A stretch of DNA of 7,889 nt from Ga0074130 sp035492055 (lineage in GTDB: Bacteria > Pseudomonadota > Gammaproteobacteria > Burkholderiales > Rhodocyclaceae). The notes beneath the pieces are model-generated. The model saw only the letters and a program-made list of their open reading frames with translations, searched no databases and was not told the origin of the DNA. This document shows positions 6,038 to 7,889 of the stretch, piece by piece. A program made the position numbers and the translations under genes. Each line of letters starts with the position of its first letter. The first letter of the stretch is position 1. Where the stretch lies: the NCBI GenBank assembly GCA_035492055.1, contig DATJJR010000073.1, forward strand, positions 1 to 7,889, read 5' to 3'.

Positions 6038-7354
6038 TTATTTTTCGATGTAGCTATCGTTGTCCTTGTCCTGCAGCAGGACCTGCGAGTACTTGTATTT
6101 ATCCGCTGCGTCGAATTGCGCTTCGGCCCAGCTGCGGCAAGCATCGCAGCAGAAGCGCGGGATTTGTACTGCAAAGACGGGGAGTCGCGGACGTGATTCG
6201 TTGCGCGATTCAATCGTGACGGCGCCACCGCAGTCGCTGCAGGTACGTACGGTCTCAATTTGCGATTCGCGAATGCCGGCAGTGTCGTAGTAAATGCTGT
6301 TTTCGCGCGTGTGGAAGGGCTGGTCCGGATAAACCTGCTCGCGCAGGGCCTCGCGGTTTTTCCAGTGATTCAGCGTCACGTCCTTGAGCTTTTCCAGATA
6401 CTGATTGATGCGCGGATCCTGAATCTGGTCTTCGGCATCGTAATCAGGTTCACGGATCTGCGAGTAATCGCGGCCGGCCATCGCGAGGATGATGCCGGTG
6501 TTGATGTAGGGCAGGGCGCTTTCGATCGAGTAGCCGCCTTCGAGCACGGCGATGTCGGGCTTGAGCCGATCGTTCAGCACCGCATAACCCTGCGCGGTGA
6601 ATTTCATGTTGGTGATCGGGTCGGAATAGTGATTGTCCTGCCCGGCCGAGTTGATGATGAGATCCGGCTTGAAGTCGGCGAGGATAGGCATCACGATTTC
6701 GTCGAGCACGTAGAGGAAGCCTTCCTCGCAGGTGTTCGGCGGCATCGGCAGATTGATGGTCGTGCCGAAGGCATTCGGGCCGCCCATTTCATCCGGAAAA
6801 CCTGAGCCCGGATACAGCGTGCGGCCGTCCTGGTGCAGAGAAATAAAGAGCGTGTTCGGGTCGTGCCAGAAGATGTCCTGCGAGCCGTCGCCATGGTGGC
6901 AGTCGGTATCGACGATGGCGATCTTCTTGATGCCATTCTTGTCGCCGTACTTCTCGCGGATGTACTCGACCATGATGGCTTCCATGTTCAACGTGCAGAA
7001 ACCACGCGTGCCGTGCACGACGCGCATCGAATGGTGGCCGCAGGGACGCACCAGGGCGAAGGCGTTGTCGACTTCCTTGGTCATCACCTTGTCGGCCGCG
7101 GTCAAGGTGCCACCGACCGAAATCATGTGCGATGCATGGACGAGTTCCTCGATGCCAGGCACGCAGAAATGCACGCGGTTGATGTCCTCGGCGGTGCAGA
7201 GGTCGGGCTTGAATTCGATGATGTTGTCGAAGTCGAGCAGGCCTTCTTCACTAACTTGATCTTGCGTGTAGAGCAGGCGTTCTTCGCGCTCCGGGTGTGT
7301 CGGCGAGATGGCGTAGTCGAAGGCGGGGAAAAATACGAGGCCGGTTTTCTTCAT
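6038..7354 (-). CDS. Histone-deacetylase-like zinc amidohydrolase with C-terminal zinc-ribbon-like tail
   Basis: The 438-residue product belongs to the arginase/deacetylase superfamily (histone deacetylase, acetoin utilisation AcuC and acetylpolyamine amidohydrolase group). Such enzymes remove acyl groups from amines with a catalytic zinc. The active site is complete: His107-His108 in RPCGHHSM, GFCTLN (118-123), zinc ligands Asp151 and His153 in DTDCHHGDG, the third ligand Asp240 in SAGQDNHYSDP, and Tyr275 in LEGGY. Residues about 300-365 form a charged linker. The tail carries TCSDCGG (Cys372, Cys375) and FCCDACRSW (Cys402, Cys403, Cys406), a CxxC...CxxC pattern that could bind a second zinc. 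Bacterial members act on small acylated amines or proteins; the substrate here is unknown. The start at 7354 has AAGAGA six bases upstream; a longer in-frame reading back to 7555 only overlaps the preceding gene. The gap to the hydantoinase-like gene is 10 bases. Confidence 0.93.
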   Translation of the reverse strand: MKKTGLVFFPAFDYAISPTHPEREERLLYTQDQVSEEGLLDFDNIIEFKPDLCTAEDINRVHFCVPGIEELVHASHMISVGGTLTAADKVMTKEVDNAFALVRPCGHHSMRVVHGTRGFCTLNMEAIMVEYIREKYGDKNGIKKIAIVDTDCHHGDGSQDIFWHDPNTLFISLHQDGRTLYPGSGFPDEMGGPNAFGTTINLPMPPNTCEEGFLYVLDEIVMPILADFKPDLIINSAGQDNHYSDPITNMKFTAQGYAVLNDRLKPDIAVLEGGYSIESALPYINTGIILAMAGRDYSQIREPDYDAEDQIQDPRINQYLEKLKDVTLNHWKNREALREQVYPDQPFHTRENSIYYDTAGIRESQIETVRTCSDCGGAVTIESRNESRPRLPVFAVQIPRFCCDACRSWAEAQFDAADKYKYSQVLLQDKDNDSYIEK

Positions 7355-7360
7355 GGTGTG

Positions 7361-7366
7361 TCTCTT
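7361..7366 (-). promoter_or_regulatory. Ribosome binding site of the deacetylase-like gene
   Basis: AAGAGA on the minus strand lies 6 bases before the ATG at 7354 and overlaps the TAA stop of the preceding gene. It fixes the start and suggests translational coupling of the two genes. Confidence 0.5.
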
Positions 7367-7889
7367 ACTGAATGGCGTGCTCAGTTGCGTGCTTTGTGAG
7401 GCCAGGCTTGATCTGGAGCCGGACGCGGAAGTTCTTGCCCGTGGTCGCGGTACCGCGGATGACGTTGAAGCTCTGACTGTCGGCAACTTCGATCTCGATG
7501 TCTTCTTCCGGTGCGCCAGCGATGCGGGCGATGTTTTCCAGTTTCTCGCGGCCAATGTCGATCAAATCATCCATGGTGAAACCGCGGGGAATGTCGCTGA
7601 GGACACCTTCTTCAGCCACCGACATCAGGCGTTCTTCAGTATCGGCCATCAAGGTCAGTTCGACCGTCGTGCGCGCCATCGCAGCGCCGCTGGCATTGAT
7701 CACGTCGGAGTCGCCAGGAACAATCTCGGCCATCTTCAAGAGCTTGCCGATTTGTTTGGCCATATACGGGGCAGGGCCGCCGACGACGATGGCATCGGTT
7801 GGCGCCAGCACCTTGCCTTCTAGCATTTCGTGAATGGTGTAGACCGGCTTGGCATTTACGTCGGCAATCATGCTGCGTACCTTGGCCGC
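7365..7889 (-). CDS. Hydantoinase/oxoprolinase (HyuA-like) family protein, C-terminal part (runs off right edge)
   Basis: The frame is open to the window edge, so only the last 174 residues are seen and the internal Met at 7871 is not the start. The visible part matches the C-terminal half of the HyuA/oxoprolinase family, an actin-like ATPase fold. It has the nucleotide-binding loop IVVGGPAPYMAKQIG (about 34-48), then VINASGAAMARTTVELTLMAD (about 64-84, including the family's conserved NAxGAAxAR-like stretch), and ends with a segment containing TATTGKNFRVRLQIKPGL. Family members cleave cyclic or linear amides such as hydantoins or 5-oxoproline with ATP, or take part in carboxylases; the substrate here cannot be told. 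HyuA enzymes often have a HyuB partner. None is seen downstream, so it may lie upstream outside the window, or this may be a stand-alone form. It is the first visible gene of a run with the deacetylase-like and PsiE-family genes. Confidence 0.82.
   Translation of the reverse strand, partial: AAKVRSMIADVNAKPVYTIHEMLEGKVLAPTDAIVVGGPAPYMAKQIGKLLKMAEIVPGDSDVINASGAAMARTTVELTLMADTEERLMSVAEEGVLSDIPRGFTMDDLIDIGREKLENIARIAGAPEEDIEIEVADSQSFNVIRGTATTGKNFRVRLQIKPGLTKHATEHAIQ

Noticed and set aside
7355..7555. N-terminal extension of the deacetylase-like protein to a start at 7555
   Set aside because: The extra 67 residues are low-complexity Ser/Arg-rich and overlap the coding end of the hydantoinase-like gene in another frame. 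The ATG at 7354 has a ribosome binding site and begins a typical family N-terminus.
6833..7823. Plus-strand open frames of 188 and 156 codons opposite the deacetylase-like and hydantoinase-like genes
   Set aside because: Both are shadows of genes with clear catalytic or family motifs on the minus strand.

Overview
The window (7,889 bases, moderately GC-rich by eye) is densely coded bacterial chromosome. It carries six main protein genes, two of them at or across the edges, plus the first codons of a seventh. The gene types (a proteobacterial cyclopropane fatty acid synthase, YigZ, PsiE and a hybrid sensor kinase with a coupled regulator) suggest a proteobacterium, perhaps a betaproteobacterium. 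The sequence alone does not fix the genus. I saw no tRNA, rRNA, CRISPR array, insertion sequence or phage gene.

Layout. (1) Positions 1-3534, minus strand: a very large hybrid sensor histidine kinase whose sensor half is a complete NCS1-type nucleobase/hydantoin permease, followed by a nine-cysteine cluster. Its last codons overlap the start of a response regulator that runs off the left edge. (2) Positions 3535-3761: a divergent intergenic region with a possible 16-codon cysteine-rich leader ORF, a weak -10-like hexamer and a short imperfect inverted repeat. (3) Positions 3762-5540, plus strand: cfa (cyclopropane fatty acid synthase) and yigZ (IMPACT/UPF0029 family), 18 bases apart. (4) Positions 5562-7889, minus strand, convergent with cfa-yigZ: a tight three-gene run in the order hydantoinase/oxoprolinase-like protein (C-terminal part only), histone-deacetylase-like zinc amidohydrolase with an added C-terminal CxxC...CCxxC module, and a PsiE-family membrane protein.

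How the parts may work together. The kinase and its overlapping regulator are almost certainly one two-component system, in which ligand binding or transport by the permease is the likely input. The hydantoinase-like and deacetylase-like genes are 10 bases apart and probably co-transcribed. Both families hydrolyse amide-type C-N bonds, so together they could act in sequence on a cyclic or acylated nitrogen compound. That is inference. A link between the hydantoin-type permease sensor and the hydantoinase-type enzyme is attractive, but it is weakened by the unrelated cfa-yigZ pair between them.

The most notable items are the NCS1-Cys cluster-kinase-receiver architecture, the amidohydrolase operon with the zinc-ribbon-like tail, and the possible cysteine-rich leader peptide before cfa. 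No entirely unknown system is evident.
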